A model generated the notes under the pieces. The model did no database searches. It saw nothing but the letters and a program-made list of their open reading frames with translations, and had not been told where the DNA came from. A DNA stretch of 16,410 nt from Chloroflexota bacterium (lineage in GTDB: Bacteria; Chloroflexota; Anaerolineae; J102), in the NCBI GenBank assembly GCA_003353825.1, contig PIVW01000078.1, positions 1 to 16,410 of the forward strand, given 5' to 3'. The translations under genes and the position numbers were made by a program. Of this stretch, positions 15,508-16,410 are shown one piece after another (within the stretch, counting starts at the first letter, position 1; the number at the start of each line of letters is the position of its first letter).

Positions 15508-16175
15508 ATCAGATATCCAGCCCTACCAAATCAGCTATGATCCGCTACTTAATCTTGCACAAACCGTACGACGTCCTCACCCAGTTTACCGACGCCGAAG
15601 GTCGTGTAACCTTAGCAGATTACGTGCCGGTACCTGGCGTCTATGCCGCGGGGCGACTAGACCGCAATAGTGAGGGCCTGCTCCTGCTCACCAATGATGG
15701 TGCGTTGCTACATCGGGTTACGCATCCGCGCTGGAAATTACCCAAGACCTATCTTGTCCAGGTGGAAGGAACACTTGAAGCAAAAGCGCTGGAGCAATTA
15801 AGACAAGGGGTGATCGTCAAAGGAAAGCGCACGACACCTGCCGATGTAGAACTGCTGGCTCAAGCACCTGATGTGTACCAGCGCGAGGTGCGCCAATACC
15901 ATCCCACCCCCTGGCTACGCGTCACCATCAGCGAGGGGCGCAAACGTCAGGTGCGGCGCATGACAGCTGCCGTCGGATATCCCACACTGCGGCTTATACG
16001 CATCGCCATCGGCCCATTGAAACTGGATGCATTGGCCCCAGGTGAGTGGCGCGATCTATCAGAATCTGAACGACATATGCTTTTTAGCGCTGTGGGAATG
16101 AACCCCGACACGAAGTATCCCGTTCAAAATCAACGATTCCGAAAGCAATATCGCAAACGTCAGCCCAGAAAATGA
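15504..16175 (+). CDS. rluE: 23S rRNA pseudouridine synthase RluE
   Basis: A 223-residue RsuA-family pseudouridine synthase without an S4 domain, as is normal for RluE. The RluE-like sequence includes LILHKPYDVLTQFTDAEGR, then VYAAGRLDRNSEGLLLLTND with catalytic Asp53, KTYLVQVEG, and WLRVTISEGRKRQVRRMTA followed by GYPTLRLIRIAIG. In E. coli the enzyme makes pseudouridine 2457 in 23S rRNA. The start at 15504 overlaps the upstream stop (ATGA). A second Met (residue 12, 15537) is an alternative, but E. coli RluE also has a short N-terminal extension. The C-terminus is a basic tail (RFRKQYRKRQPRK) that may aid RNA binding. Confidence 0.92.
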   Translation: MNQISSPTKSAMIRYLILHKPYDVLTQFTDAEGRVTLADYVPVPGVYAAGRLDRNSEGLLLLTNDGALLHRVTHPRWKLPKTYLVQVEGTLEAKALEQLRQGVIVKGKRTTPADVELLAQAPDVYQREVRQYHPTPWLRVTISEGRKRQVRRMTAAVGYPTLRLIRIAIGPLKLDALAPGEWRDLSESERHMLFSAVGMNPDTKYPVQNQRFRKQYRKRQPRK

Positions 16176-16293
16176 GGCGCGACTCGAAATTACTACCCTT
16201 CGTATAGACTACTAGAAACAACTTCACCTACAGAGTGCGCCACCGTGGTGCGCTAACCCACATACGCGCCACGTACCACGTTCTCTCTATTTC
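16176..16293. other. Intergenic stretch after rluE
   Basis: No gene was recognised. A short imperfect palindrome (GCGC-C-ACC-GT-GGT-GCGC, 16237-16253) is present with no T-run after it, so it was not called a terminator. Confidence 0.4.
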
Positions 16294-16410
16294 CTGAAAA
16301 CTCTGGAAAACTTTTTTGAGCCGTTTTTTGCCCCCGTTTACACGGGTGCGGACGAGCGAAACCCCCTGTATACGAAGGTGCGAGCAGCCATTTTAGACTT
16401 TTCCGGAGTT
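16294..16410 (-). mobile_element. Palindromic MITE, copy B (cut by the window edge)
   Basis: The reverse complement of this stretch aligns along its whole length with 6531-6648, at roughly 80% identity by eye with a few one-base gaps. Shared blocks include GTGTAAACGGGGGC, CGTATACAGGGG, AGTCTAAAA and the end AGTTTTCCAGAGTTTTCAG. It begins with the same 12-bp end CTGAAAACTCTG (16294-16305). By alignment the element should end 5 bases beyond the window, at about 16415. Confidence 0.87.

Overview
The window looks like chromosomal DNA of a Chloroflexota bacterium, probably Anaerolineae or Caldilineae. This is inferred from gene content: a DUF3160 lipoprotein, a DUF4058 protein, DUF4160/DUF2442 and HEPN/MNT gene pairs, an ArsA-type ATPase and moderate GC. 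No rRNA or other marker is present to confirm the phylum. The region is mostly housekeeping and small accessory genes. No prophage, CRISPR array, tRNA or rRNA was found.

Layout, left to right. Positions 1-388 (minus) hold the N-terminal part of an ArsA/Get3-like ATPase that runs off the left edge. Divergent from it are a radical-SAM tRNA methylthiotransferase (mtaB-like, 667-2055) and a HIT-family protein (2066-2416). Positions 2465-3799 are a decayed insertion sequence. Its terminal inverted repeats survive, but the transposase has lost its central catalytic segment and carries an in-frame stop. A large DUF3160 lipoprotein gene follows on the minus strand (4084-6354).

The most informative locus is 6439-6963. 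An extended -10 promoter leads into a DUF4160-like reading frame that is interrupted after codon 5 by a 123-bp palindromic MITE. Perfect 7-bp target duplications flank the MITE, and a DUF2442 gene lies immediately downstream. A second, inverted copy of the same MITE lies at 16294 to the right edge of the window, about 9.8 kb away.

Next come a full-length aconitase (acnA, 6985-9714), a strong bidirectional terminator, and a convergent HEPN/MNT toxin-antitoxin-type pair (9772-10504, minus). The pair has overlapping genes and an extended -10 promoter placed so that the MNT mRNA should be leaderless. Divergent from it is a GCS2-family glutamate-cysteine ligase-like gene (10649-11707). A REP-like hairpin separates that gene from a convergent DUF4058 gene (11797-12612).

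The right end is a co-directional plus-strand group: an MgtE magnesium channel (12749-14098), an ANKH/MATE-like membrane protein (14176-15507), and the 23S rRNA pseudouridine synthase RluE (15504-16175), which overlaps the preceding gene by ATGA.

No wholly new multi-gene system was recognised. The novel-looking material is the MITE family, its insertion into the DUF4160/DUF2442 operon, and the leaderless MNT/HEPN arrangement.
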